From: an uncultured Peptostreptococcaceae bacterium
Lineage (GTDB): Bacteria; Bacillota; Clostridia; Tissierellales; Peptoniphilaceae
DNA length: 32,853 nt
Assembly (NCBI GenBank): GCA_947283485.1
Contig: CAMYOU010000014.1
Span: 1-32,853, forward strand
Reading direction: 5' to 3'
Numbering within the stretch: position 1 is the first letter of the stretch; every line of letters begins with the position of its first letter. The notes below the pieces were generated by a model that was given only the letters and a program-made list of their open reading frames with translations, ran no database searches and was not told where the DNA came from. Shown in pieces: positions 15,547-22,255 of this stretch. The position numbers were made by a program, and so were the translations under genes.

Positions 15547-15715
15547 CAACCTCCTCCAACATAAAACTGGGAGGATCGTATTTTTCTTTCAGAATATCAC
15601 ATATAGATATCGCTTCTTCCGGTGATACTATATTTTCATGAACTAGATACTCCAAAACAAATTTAGAAGGGGAATAGTTAAATTCCACATTTATTAAATC
15701 CTTGATTTCTCGCAT
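15512..15715 (-). CDS. Small unrecognised protein upstream of the recombinase
   Basis: A 67-residue frame starts at an ATG with a strong AGGAGGG site and overlaps the start of the recombinase fragment by about 35 bases. The protein is hydrophilic with a predicted helical middle (FVLEYLVHENIVSPEEAISICDIL contains no membrane segment) and a very basic end (GKRDKRDKKR). Small genes just upstream of large serine recombinases are common in Firmicutes elements and may help or regulate recombination. I do not recognise the family. The translational coupling to the recombinase supports its being a real gene of the element. Confidence 0.6.
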   Translation of the reverse strand: MREIKDLINVEFNYSPSKFVLEYLVHENIVSPEEAISICDILKEKYDPPSFMLEEVDGKRDKRDKKR

Positions 15716-15923
15716 GATGCCCTCCTAAGCTACATTGATCACTCAGATGATACGAAAAGTCAAGTTTTATATATAGAATATATCGTGGTTATACTTTAAC
15801 CCTTTGATTTTATTAAGAGATATGAATTCTAAAATAAAAAAAGGCTTAAATCCCTAGTATTTAAGCTGCTTTGACCTTATTCAAATCGTTAGATTGTATC
15901 AAATATGTGGTTTATACATTTGC
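15716..15923. other. Non-coding right end of the element
   Basis: No gene is seen. The stretch is very AT-rich, contains a hairpin (next entry), and ends in GTATCAAATATGT shortly before the ATT junction at 15918-15920. The sequence TGTATCAAATATGT at 15895-15908 recurs exactly at 680-693. This is where the recombination site of the element is expected. Confidence 0.5.
15839..15870. terminator. Hairpin with GCTTAAAT/ATTTAAGC arms
   Basis: GCTTAAAT at 15844-15851 and ATTTAAGC at 15859-15866 form a perfect eight-base stem, preceded by a run of A. Read on the minus strand the A run becomes a T tail, so it may terminate leftward transcription or insulate the element. Confidence 0.5.
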
Positions 15924-16016
15924 AATGCGCTCATCTTCGCGGTGACACGGATTTGCAATGCGCTCATCTTCGCGGTGACGCAGTTTCAAAATGCGCTCCT
16001 CTCCGAGTCGGCTCGT
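15924..16016. repeat. Right part of the 33-bp tandem repeat array (three units)
   Basis: Units begin at 15924, 15957 and 15990. The first is identical to the second left-hand unit apart from the base changes at its end, the second is slightly diverged, and the third (AATGCGCTCCTCTCC) is strongly diverged. Together with the left units they form one array that the mobile element split. Confidence 0.85.
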
Positions 16017-16033
16017 GTGCGAAAGGGAGCATG

Positions 16034-16086
16034 TTCACGATCGGATCCGAAACGACGAGCGACGCCCGATCGCACTCGATCGTGAA
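16034..16086. repeat. Ten-base inverted repeat upstream of glyQ
   Basis: TTCACGATCG at 16034-16043 is the exact reverse complement of CGATCGTGAA at 16077-16086, with a 33-base GC-rich loop. It lies upstream of the presumed glyQ -10 box, so it is not obviously a transcribed leader. There is no T-box signature (no AGGGTGG element) before this glycyl-tRNA synthetase operon. Confidence 0.6.
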
Positions 16087-16102
16087 TTTCTCGCGCGAAT
16101 CG

Positions 16103-16131
16103 TCGATTTTCGATCCCGCTTGTGATAAAAT
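16103..16131 (+). promoter_or_regulatory. Possible glyQ promoter
   Basis: TAAAAT at 16126-16131, preceded by TTGTGA, is a plausible -10 box. No convincing -35 box lies 17 bases upstream (TCGATT). It is 34 bases before the glyQ start, which has an AAAGGGGAA site. Confidence 0.4.
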
Positions 16132-16165
16132 AGGGTTTTAGGAAGAAACAGGAAAGGGGAACGGT

Positions 16166-17029
16166 ATGTACTTTCAAGATATGTACCTCAAGCTCATGGA
16201 GTATTGGGGGAAAGAGAACTGTCTCTTACTCGAGGCATACGATGTTGAAAAGGGCGCGGGTACGATGAGTCCGCATACTTTTTTGCGTGCGCTGGGGAAA
16301 AAACCGTGGCGCGTTGCGTATATGGAGCCTTCGAGGAGACCGGCGGACGGTCGTTACGGGGAGAATCCGAACAGACTCTATCAACACCATCAATTTCAGG
16401 TCATTTTGAAACCGTCGCCTGCGGATGTGCAGGAGAAATATCTAGGCAGTCTCGTGACGCTCGGCATCGATCCCTCGGTGCACGACATTCGTTTTGTCGA
16501 GGACAACTGGGAAGCACCTACGCTCGGCGCGTGGGGTCTCGGCTGGGAAGTGTGGCTCGACGGTATGGAGATCACGCAGTTTACGTATTTCCAACAGGTG
16601 GGCGGCATTGCCTTGGATCTCGAGAGCGCGGAGCTCACCTACGGCATGGAGCGCATTGCGATGTATCTCCAGGATGTGGACGATGTCCACGATGTCATGT
16701 GGAATGAGAACGTGCGCTATATGGACATTTTCGGGCTCGGGGAATACGAGCACTCCGTCTATTCGTTCGAGAAAGCGGACGCCGAGATGTTAAAAGGCCT
16801 CTTTGACACCTATGAACGCGAGGCGTCGAGACTTCTCGAGATCGGACTCGTCTTGCCGGCCTACGATTATATTTTGAAATGCTCGCATACGTTCAATGTG
16901 CTCGATGCGCGCGGGGCGATCAGTGTATCCGAGCGTGCGCATTACATCGCGCGTGTCCGCGATTTGGCACGCGGCTGTGCGAAGCTCTATCTCACGAAGA
17001 CCGAAGGGGAAGGAGAAGCCCATGCATAA
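16166..17029 (+). CDS. glyQ: Glycyl-tRNA synthetase alpha subunit
   Basis: GlyQ is the catalytic half of the bacterial alpha2beta2 glycyl-tRNA synthetase. The 287-residue protein shows the class II aminoacylation core of the family: YWGKENCLLLEAYDVEKGAGT, AYMEPSRRPADGRYGENPNR (split here into its known blocks), YQHHQFQVILKPSP and GWEVWLDGMEITQFTYFQQVGG, which hold the ATP and glycine sites. The length is normal. It is the first gene of glyQ-glyS-ppsR and lies directly to the right of the element. Its proper neighbour recO is now 9 kb away. Confidence 0.97.
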   Translation: MYFQDMYLKLMEYWGKENCLLLEAYDVEKGAGTMSPHTFLRALGKKPWRVAYMEPSRRPADGRYGENPNRLYQHHQFQVILKPSPADVQEKYLGSLVTLGIDPSVHDIRFVEDNWEAPTLGAWGLGWEVWLDGMEITQFTYFQQVGGIALDLESAELTYGMERIAMYLQDVDDVHDVMWNENVRYMDIFGLGEYEHSVYSFEKADAEMLKGLFDTYEREASRLLEIGLVLPAYDYILKCSHTFNVLDARGAISVSERAHYIARVRDLARGCAKLYLTKTEGEGEAHA

Positions 17030-19091
17030 GTATCTCTTGGAAATCGGCATGGAGGAATTTCCTGCCGCATATGTGAAGAACGCCAAGAAAGATCTCAAGG
17101 AGAAAATGGTGAAACTCCTTGACGAATCGCGTCTTGCCCACGGTGCAATCCGGATCGACGTGACGCCGCGCCGTTTTGCCGTGCGGATCGAAGAGCTTGC
17201 GGATCGCGCCGAAGATCGCAAAGAAGAAGTGCGCGGACCGAAGAAAGCCGCCGCGTACAACGACGGTGCGCCGACCCGTGCGCTCGAGGGCTTCCTGCGC
17301 GGACAGGGTGCGGACGCGGACGATGTCTTTTTCAAAGAATCCAAAGGCGTGGAATACGTCTTTCTCGAAAAATTCACGGAGGGCGAGGACGTGCGGACGA
17401 TTCTCGCGCGCGAAGTGCCGGAACTCATCCGCTCGATGGTCTTTCCCAAGTCCATGCGCTGGGGTGGGAAGAATCTCCGCTTCGCGAGACCGATCCGTTG
17501 GATCGTGTCGCTCCTCGATGACGAGATTTTGCCGTTCGAACTCGAAGACATCGCGGTCGGTCGCGTGACGAAAGGTCTACGTTTTGAGACGAAACCCGTG
17601 GAAGTCGCATCGGTCGATGTCTACGAGGATGCGCTCGCGTCCGTCGGGGTCGTGCTCTCGGAAGCGCGTCGCGAAGCCATGATCACGGAGGGCATCCGAA
17701 AACTCGCCGCCGAAGTGGGCGGGGTGCCGGACGAGGATGCGGATCTTCTCGATGAGATCGTCCACATCGTCGAATATCCGACGCCTTTGATCGGAAAGAT
17801 TCGTCCCGAATATCTCGCGCTCCCCGTCGAGGTCGTGACGACGCCGATGAAAGATCATCAAAGGTATTTCCCTGTTTTTGACAAAGACGGCGCACTTTTG
17901 CCGTATTTCATTACCGTGCGTAACGGCGGATCCAAGGGACTCGACATCGTCGCCAAGGGCAATGAGAAAGTCCTTGCGGCGCGTCTCTCGGATGCGAAAT
18001 TCTTCTACGAGGAGGATCTCAAGACGCCGCTTGCGGAGAAAGTCGACCGACTCGAGTCGCTTGTCTTCCATGAGAAACTCGGTTCGATGAAGAAAAAATC
18101 CGAGCGCGTCGAAAAACTCGTCGCGAAGATCGCGGAGGACCTCGGCGTCGATGAAAAGACCCGTGCCGCCGCCGTCCGTGCCGCCGAACTTTCCAAAGCC
18201 GATCTCACCACGCATATGGTGACGGAATTTACGGAACTCGAGGGCACGATGGGCGGACATTATGCGCGTCTCTCGGGCGAGGACGATCTCGTCTCGCGCG
18301 CGATCGGTGAACAATATCTCCCGCGCGGCGCAAAGAGCGCACTGCCTGCGTCAGAAGCCGGCATGCTTCTAAGTCTCGCAGACAAATTCGACAGTCTCGT
18401 CGGCTTTATGGCGGCGGGCGTACGCGCAACCGGCTCGCTCGATCCGTTCGGACTTCGCCGTAACGCGATCGGAATTCTACGCATTCTCGAAGGTGCCGGG
18501 CTCTCCCTCTCGATCGGGAAGACCGTCGACGAAGCACTCGCCATCTATCGCGCGGAGAACGATCTTGCGGTGGAGGACACGGTCAAAGACGAAATCCTCG
18601 CATTCCTCCGCGGCAGACTCACGACCATGCTCGAGAACGAGGGCTATGAGAAAGACGTGGCGGCAAGCGTGCTTGCGGCATCGGATGACGATGTCCCCGA
18701 TGTCTATGAGCGTCTCGCACTCGTAAAGAACGTGCTCGCAGACGAAAACTACGATGTGGTCTTCACCGTCCTCGGACGCCTCAAGAACTTCTATCGCGAG
18801 GGACTTCCCTTGGTCGATTTTGATGCGGAAAACGAGAGCGAAGAAGCACTTCTTGCACGCAAGGCTGAGATCCTGGATCTTGCGAAAGCGACCGATGCGA
18901 AAATCTACGAAAGAGTGCTCGCGGGCTTTTTGAAACTCGCACCCGCGATCGACCGATATCTCGACGACACGATGATTCTCACGAAGGATGAGACGACGAA
19001 AAACGCGCGTCTCGGTCTTGTGGCGGCACTCTACGGACCTGTCGCACACATCTTCGATCCGGCGGAGATTCAAAGGAGTGAACGTCGATGA
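17022..19091 (+). CDS. glyS: Glycyl-tRNA synthetase beta subunit
   Basis: GlyS is the tRNA-binding half of the enzyme and pairs with GlyQ. The protein starts with HKYLLEIGMEEFPAAYV, the typical beginning of the family, at an ATG overlapping the glyQ stop by eight bases. I reject the longer in-frame extension from 16896, which lies in glyQ. The 689-residue length matches the family. Motifs include RWGGKNLRFARPIRW and TTPMKDHQRYFPV, and an HD-like central region (TTHMVTEFTELEGTMGGHYA) is present. A C-terminal anticodon-binding-like region follows. AAGGAGAAG lies upstream of the start. The stop overlaps the next gene by four bases. Confidence 0.97.
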   Translation: MHKYLLEIGMEEFPAAYVKNAKKDLKEKMVKLLDESRLAHGAIRIDVTPRRFAVRIEELADRAEDRKEEVRGPKKAAAYNDGAPTRALEGFLRGQGADADDVFFKESKGVEYVFLEKFTEGEDVRTILAREVPELIRSMVFPKSMRWGGKNLRFARPIRWIVSLLDDEILPFELEDIAVGRVTKGLRFETKPVEVASVDVYEDALASVGVVLSEARREAMITEGIRKLAAEVGGVPDEDADLLDEIVHIVEYPTPLIGKIRPEYLALPVEVVTTPMKDHQRYFPVFDKDGALLPYFITVRNGGSKGLDIVAKGNEKVLAARLSDAKFFYEEDLKTPLAEKVDRLESLVFHEKLGSMKKKSERVEKLVAKIAEDLGVDEKTRAAAVRAAELSKADLTTHMVTEFTELEGTMGGHYARLSGEDDLVSRAIGEQYLPRGAKSALPASEAGMLLSLADKFDSLVGFMAAGVRATGSLDPFGLRRNAIGILRILEGAGLSLSIGKTVDEALAIYRAENDLAVEDTVKDEILAFLRGRLTTMLENEGYEKDVAASVLAASDDDVPDVYERLALVKNVLADENYDVVFTVLGRLKNFYREGLPLVDFDAENESEEALLARKAEILDLAKATDAKIYERVLAGFLKLAPAIDRYLDDTMILTKDETTKNARLGLVAALYGPVAHIFDPAEIQRSERR

Positions 19092-19879
19092 GAGAGATCC
19101 ATGTGCTCACCGACGGACTCGGAGACAGCGGGGTGCGCGTCACCGAAGCGGTGATGAAACAGTTCCCGAGAGAGGAATATCGCACGCGCGTGCATCGTTT
19201 TGTGCGCAGTGAAGAGAGCGTCGATCGCGCCGTCCGGGAAATGCCGGAAGACGCGATCGTCTTTATGACCCTCATCGGGAAACGCATTCGCGAATATGCG
19301 CTCCGAGCCGCCGCGCCGAGAAAAGTCCTCGATGTGACGGGCTATGTCACCGAGGGCATCGAAGACGCAATCAAGGTGGCACCGATCGACTGTCACGATC
19401 CGTTCTTCCGCCGTCGCGACGAGAACTATTTTCGCCGCATCGAGGCGATCGAGTTTGCGGTGCGCTATGACGACGGAAAAGATCCCCGCGGGATTCCCAA
19501 AGCCGATGTCGTCCTCGTCGGCGTGTCGCGCACGAGTAAGACTCCGACGGCGATGTTCCTCGCGAACTACAGTCTCAAAGTCGCGAATCTCCCGCTCGTG
19601 CCGGAGATTCCCCTGCCCAAGGAAATCTTTGAGAAAGACAAGAATCGGATCTTCGGACTCGTCATCAATCCCAAGAATCTCAACGACATCCGCATGGAGA
19701 GATTAAGAGAGATGGGACTTACGACCGAGAACTCCTCCTATGCCGATCTCGATCGCATTCGCGAGGAGCTCGACTATGCGCGCGGCGTGATGGACCAACT
19801 CGGCGCGTATGTCATCGACGTATCCGACAAGAATATCGAAGAGACCGCGGTCATGATTATGAATCGGCTCGAAGCCTAA
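19088..19879 (+). CDS. ppsR: Pyruvate,phosphate dikinase regulatory protein (kinase/pyrophosphorylase)
   Basis: This family (DUF299, YqfL in Bacillus) phosphorylates and dephosphorylates a threonine of pyruvate,phosphate dikinase or phosphoenolpyruvate synthase, using ADP and inorganic phosphate respectively. The 263-residue protein contains the family P-loop VGVSRTSKTPTAMFLANY near residues 148-165 and the conserved blocks GLVINPKNLNDIR and the N-terminal HVLTDGLGDSG. The length is typical. The ATGA overlap with glyS indicates coupling, the same neighbourhood as in Bacillus and many clostridia. A terminator follows. Confidence 0.93.
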   Translation: MREIHVLTDGLGDSGVRVTEAVMKQFPREEYRTRVHRFVRSEESVDRAVREMPEDAIVFMTLIGKRIREYALRAAAPRKVLDVTGYVTEGIEDAIKVAPIDCHDPFFRRRDENYFRRIEAIEFAVRYDDGKDPRGIPKADVVLVGVSRTSKTPTAMFLANYSLKVANLPLVPEIPLPKEIFEKDKNRIFGLVINPKNLNDIRMERLREMGLTTENSSYADLDRIREELDYARGVMDQLGAYVIDVSDKNIEETAVMIMNRLEA

Positions 19880-19884
19880 CAAAT

Positions 19885-19909
19885 GCCGCCCCCGATCGGG
19901 CGGCTTTTT
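19885..19909 (+). terminator. Terminator of the glyQS-ppsR operon
   Basis: GCCGCCC and GGGCGGC form a seven-base GC stem around CCGATC and are followed by five T. The hairpin starts six bases after the ppsR stop. Confidence 0.88.
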
Positions 19910-20070
19910 CATTTCGCAGGTGATGCCAGAAAAGGCATTGTGACAAGGCGATCGGTGTGTGGCAGTGGCGGAAACGTCCGTCGCCGGTCGGACGCGCACG
20001 ACCGCGCACGCGCGATTGGGTAGAATGTATGGGTAAGACGACAGCGGATGAAAAGAAGGGAGAGAGGCAT

Positions 20071-20610
20071 TTGTTACTCCAACTCTATACGGTTTTTTTC
20101 AAAATCGGTGCGTTCACATTCGGCGGCGGCTATGCGATGCTCCCGCTCCTGGAACGCGAAATCGTCAACAAATATCATTGGGTTACGCTCGAAGAACTCA
20201 TGAACTACTACGCGATCGGACAGTCGACACCCGGCGTCATCTCCGTCAACACGGCGACCTTTGTCGGCTACAAAAAAGCCGGGATCATGGGCGGCATCGT
20301 GGCGACGCTCGGCGTCATCTCGCCGTCGGTCGTCATCATCACGGCGATCGTCCGTCTCCTCTCGCAGATCGCGCATCTCGCGTGGGTCGTGCATGTCTTT
20401 GCCGGCGTGCGCGTCGCGGTCTGCGCACTCGTCCTCTCGAGCGTGTGGAAACTCGCGAAGAAAAGCGTCGTCGATACCGTGACGCTCGCGGTCTTTGCCG
20501 TAAGTTACATTGCGACGACGTTCTTCGGTCTCTCGCCGCTTTGGGTCGTCCTTGCGGCGATGGCAATGGGCATTGTAAGGAGGGTCGATCATGCTTCGAA
20601 TGATCTATGA
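20071..20610 (+). CDS. Chromate transporter family protein, first half
   Basis: Short CHR-family proteins work in pairs as membrane transporters; some export chromate, but most have unproven substrates. The protein shows FFKIGAFTFGGGYAMLPLL and the conserved IGQSTPGVISVNTATFVGY, followed by several membrane helices, about 179 residues. I place the start at the TTG at 20071, which has a GGGAGAGAGG site. The in-frame ATG at 20029 would lie only three bases after a likely -10 box (TAGAAT, 20021-20026). The 3' end overlaps its partner by 20 bases. The start choice is the least certain part. Confidence 0.85.
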   Translation: MLLQLYTVFFKIGAFTFGGGYAMLPLLEREIVNKYHWVTLEELMNYYAIGQSTPGVISVNTATFVGYKKAGIMGGIVATLGVISPSVVIITAIVRLLSQIAHLAWVVHVFAGVRVAVCALVLSSVWKLAKKSVVDTVTLAVFAVSYIATTFFGLSPLWVVLAAMAMGIVRRVDHASNDL

Positions 20611-21151
20611 GTTTATGAAAGTCGGACTCTTCTCCGTCGGAGGAGGACTTGCGACACTGCCGTTCCTTGCGAAACTCGGCGAAGCGACGGGTTGGTTTAC
20701 CGCGTCGGATCTCGCGGACATGATCGCGGTGAGCGAATCGACGCCCGGCCCCATCGGGGTCAATATGTCCACCATGGTCGGCGCGCGTGCGTACGGCACT
20801 CCCGGCGGAATCGCGGCGACCCTTGCCCTCGTCTTTCCGAGCATCGTCATCATCCTCGTCATCGCGCATATGATGGAGGCGTTCGAAGAGAGCAAACTCG
20901 TAAAATCCATGTTCTTTCACCTCCGCCCGGCGGCGACGGGACTCATCCTCGCCGCGGTGCAGTCGGTTCTCGTGATCACGCTCCTCGATCTTTCCGCATA
21001 CCGGGCGACGGGAGACATCGCGACCGTCTTTCGCGTCCTTCCCATCGTCCTCTTCGCGCTCTTCTTTTTTCTCGTGCAAAAATGGCAGAAGCTCCACCCG
21101 ATCGTCTTTTTGATCGCGGGCGGGATCCTCGGTGCCGTCTTTCAGCTTTAG
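20591..21151 (+). CDS. Chromate transporter family protein, second half
   Basis: This 186-residue partner carries the same conserved blocks, FMKVGLFSVGGGLATLPFL and SESTPGPIGVNMSTMVGA, and five to six hydrophobic segments. Two half-size CHR genes next to each other are the usual arrangement and presumably form a heterodimer in the membrane. AAGGAGG is located seven bases before the ATG, inside the end of the first gene. The substrate cannot be told from sequence. Confidence 0.9.
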   Translation: MLRMIYEFMKVGLFSVGGGLATLPFLAKLGEATGWFTASDLADMIAVSESTPGPIGVNMSTMVGARAYGTPGGIAATLALVFPSIVIILVIAHMMEAFEESKLVKSMFFHLRPAATGLILAAVQSVLVITLLDLSAYRATGDIATVFRVLPIVLFALFFFLVQKWQKLHPIVFLIAGGILGAVFQL

Positions 21152-21152
21152 T

Positions 21153-21181
21153 GCATAACCGCACGCCGAATTGGGTATAGA
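21153..21181 (+). promoter_or_regulatory. Possible promoter upstream of dgt
   Basis: TATAGA at 21176-21181 follows GAATTGGG, the same context as the -10 box before nfeD (GAATTGGGG-TATACT). The -35 region is weak (GCATAA). The dgt start with its GGGGGG site is 37 bases downstream of the -10 box. Confidence 0.45.
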
Positions 21182-21217
21182 AAAAACCGAAGAGTCTATT
21201 CGCAAAGGGGGGTCAAG

Positions 21218-22246
21218 ATGAACATTCGACAACAGAAAGAGATTTGGGAAAAAGAGAGACTCTCGCCCTATGCTTTTTACGCTGCGGATTCCGCCGGACG
21301 CGACGAGGCGGAAGAACCCTGCGAGATCCGGACGGCTTTTGAGAGAGATCGCGACAGGATCCTGCATTCCAAGGCATTTCGCAGACTCAAGCACAAGACG
21401 CAAGTGTACATCGCGCCGCGGAAAGACCACTACCGCACGCGCCTGACGCACACGCTCGAAGTCGCGCAGATCGCGCGGACGATCGGTCGTGCCCTGCGTC
21501 TCAACGAAGACCTGATCGAGGCAATCGCACTCGGTCACGATCTCGGACATACCCCGTTCGGGCACATCGGCGAAGACGTGTTCGATCGCCTGTCGCCCGA
21601 GGGATTTCGCCATTATGAGCAATCCCTTGCCGTGGTGGAATTCCTGGAACCGCATCGCAATCTCTACGGGATGAATCTCACCAAGGAAGTGAAGGACGGC
21701 ATCGTCAATCACACCGGCGCACGACAGGCGGCGACGCTCGAGGGACGCGTCATCAAGCTTGCCGACCGCATCGCCTATGTCAATCACGACATCGACGACT
21801 CGATCCGCGCCGGGATCTTGCACGAGGAGGAACTCCCGCGTGCCTTTACGGATATTCTCGGACACACGCACGGGGAGAGGATCGATTGCCTCATCAAGGA
21901 CACCATCTCTTGGAGCATGGACAAACCCGAAGTCGCCATGTCGACCGAAGTCTACGAAGCGATGATGGGATTAAGACGTTTTCTCTTCGAAGAAGTCTAT
22001 GAGAACGAGAGCGTGCGGACGAGTGCGCCCAAAGCCGAGTTCATCCTCGAGACGCTCTATCACTATTACCGAGAGGATCTCGACCGTCTGCCCGTAGAGC
22101 ACCGTAAGCTTTACAACAAGAAGAATCCGTACACCCGCTATCGCACCAAAGCGCAGATCGTCACCGACTATCTCGCAGGCATGACGGACGGGTATGTCAC
22201 CGGCAAATTCAAGGAACTGTTTATCCCCGACGAATGGGGTGAATAA
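21218..22246 (+). CDS. dgt: Deoxyguanosinetriphosphate triphosphohydrolase-like HD protein
   Basis: The enzyme removes triphosphate from dGTP or other dNTPs and so affects nucleotide pools. The 342-residue protein shows the family start with RDRILHSKAFRRLKHKTQV and the HD-domain metal ligands in RTRLTHTLEVAQIAR (His) and ALGHDLGHTPFGH (His-Asp), plus a later INHTGA-like block (VNHTGARQA) and RIAYVNHDIDD. All metal-binding residues are present. It lies nine bases before dnaG, the usual place for this gene in clostridia. I call the enzyme family with confidence but not the exact nucleotide preference. Confidence 0.92.
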   Translation: MNIRQQKEIWEKERLSPYAFYAADSAGRDEAEEPCEIRTAFERDRDRILHSKAFRRLKHKTQVYIAPRKDHYRTRLTHTLEVAQIARTIGRALRLNEDLIEAIALGHDLGHTPFGHIGEDVFDRLSPEGFRHYEQSLAVVEFLEPHRNLYGMNLTKEVKDGIVNHTGARQAATLEGRVIKLADRIAYVNHDIDDSIRAGILHEEELPRAFTDILGHTHGERIDCLIKDTISWSMDKPEVAMSTEVYEAMMGLRRFLFEEVYENESVRTSAPKAEFILETLYHYYREDLDRLPVEHRKLYNKKNPYTRYRTKAQIVTDYLAGMTDGYVTGKFKELFIPDEWGE

Positions 22247-22255
22247 GGAGGATCT

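Larger units (their letters stand above)
7327..15920. mobile_element. 8.6-kb serine-recombinase element carrying a metal-chelate transporter cassette
   Basis: The element interrupts the 33-bp repeat array. The left flank ends in CACGGATT and the right flank resumes with TGCAATGCGC; joining them restores the exact repeat sequence. ATT is present at both junctions (7324-7326 and 15918-15920), compatible with the 2-3 base crossover core of serine recombinases. Inside are recombinase fragments at both ends on the minus strand, a small gene upstream of the recombinase, and 7.4 kb of cargo (tetR, two ABC half transporters, ECF S, T and A subunits, truncated dtxR). The base composition is clearly AT-richer than the flanking recO and glyQ. 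The recombinase is broken, so the element is probably no longer mobile on its own. Confidence 0.8.

Noticed and set aside
15894..16141. Plus-strand frames across the right repeat array
   Set aside because: They are only translations of the 33-bp repeat with no ribosome-binding site.
20339..21871. Minus-strand open frame of 510 codons opposite the chromate transporter and dgt genes
   Set aside because: It is antisense to three well-supported genes, is Arg/Asp-rich without recognisable motifs, and arises from the codon bias of the GC-rich plus-strand genes.
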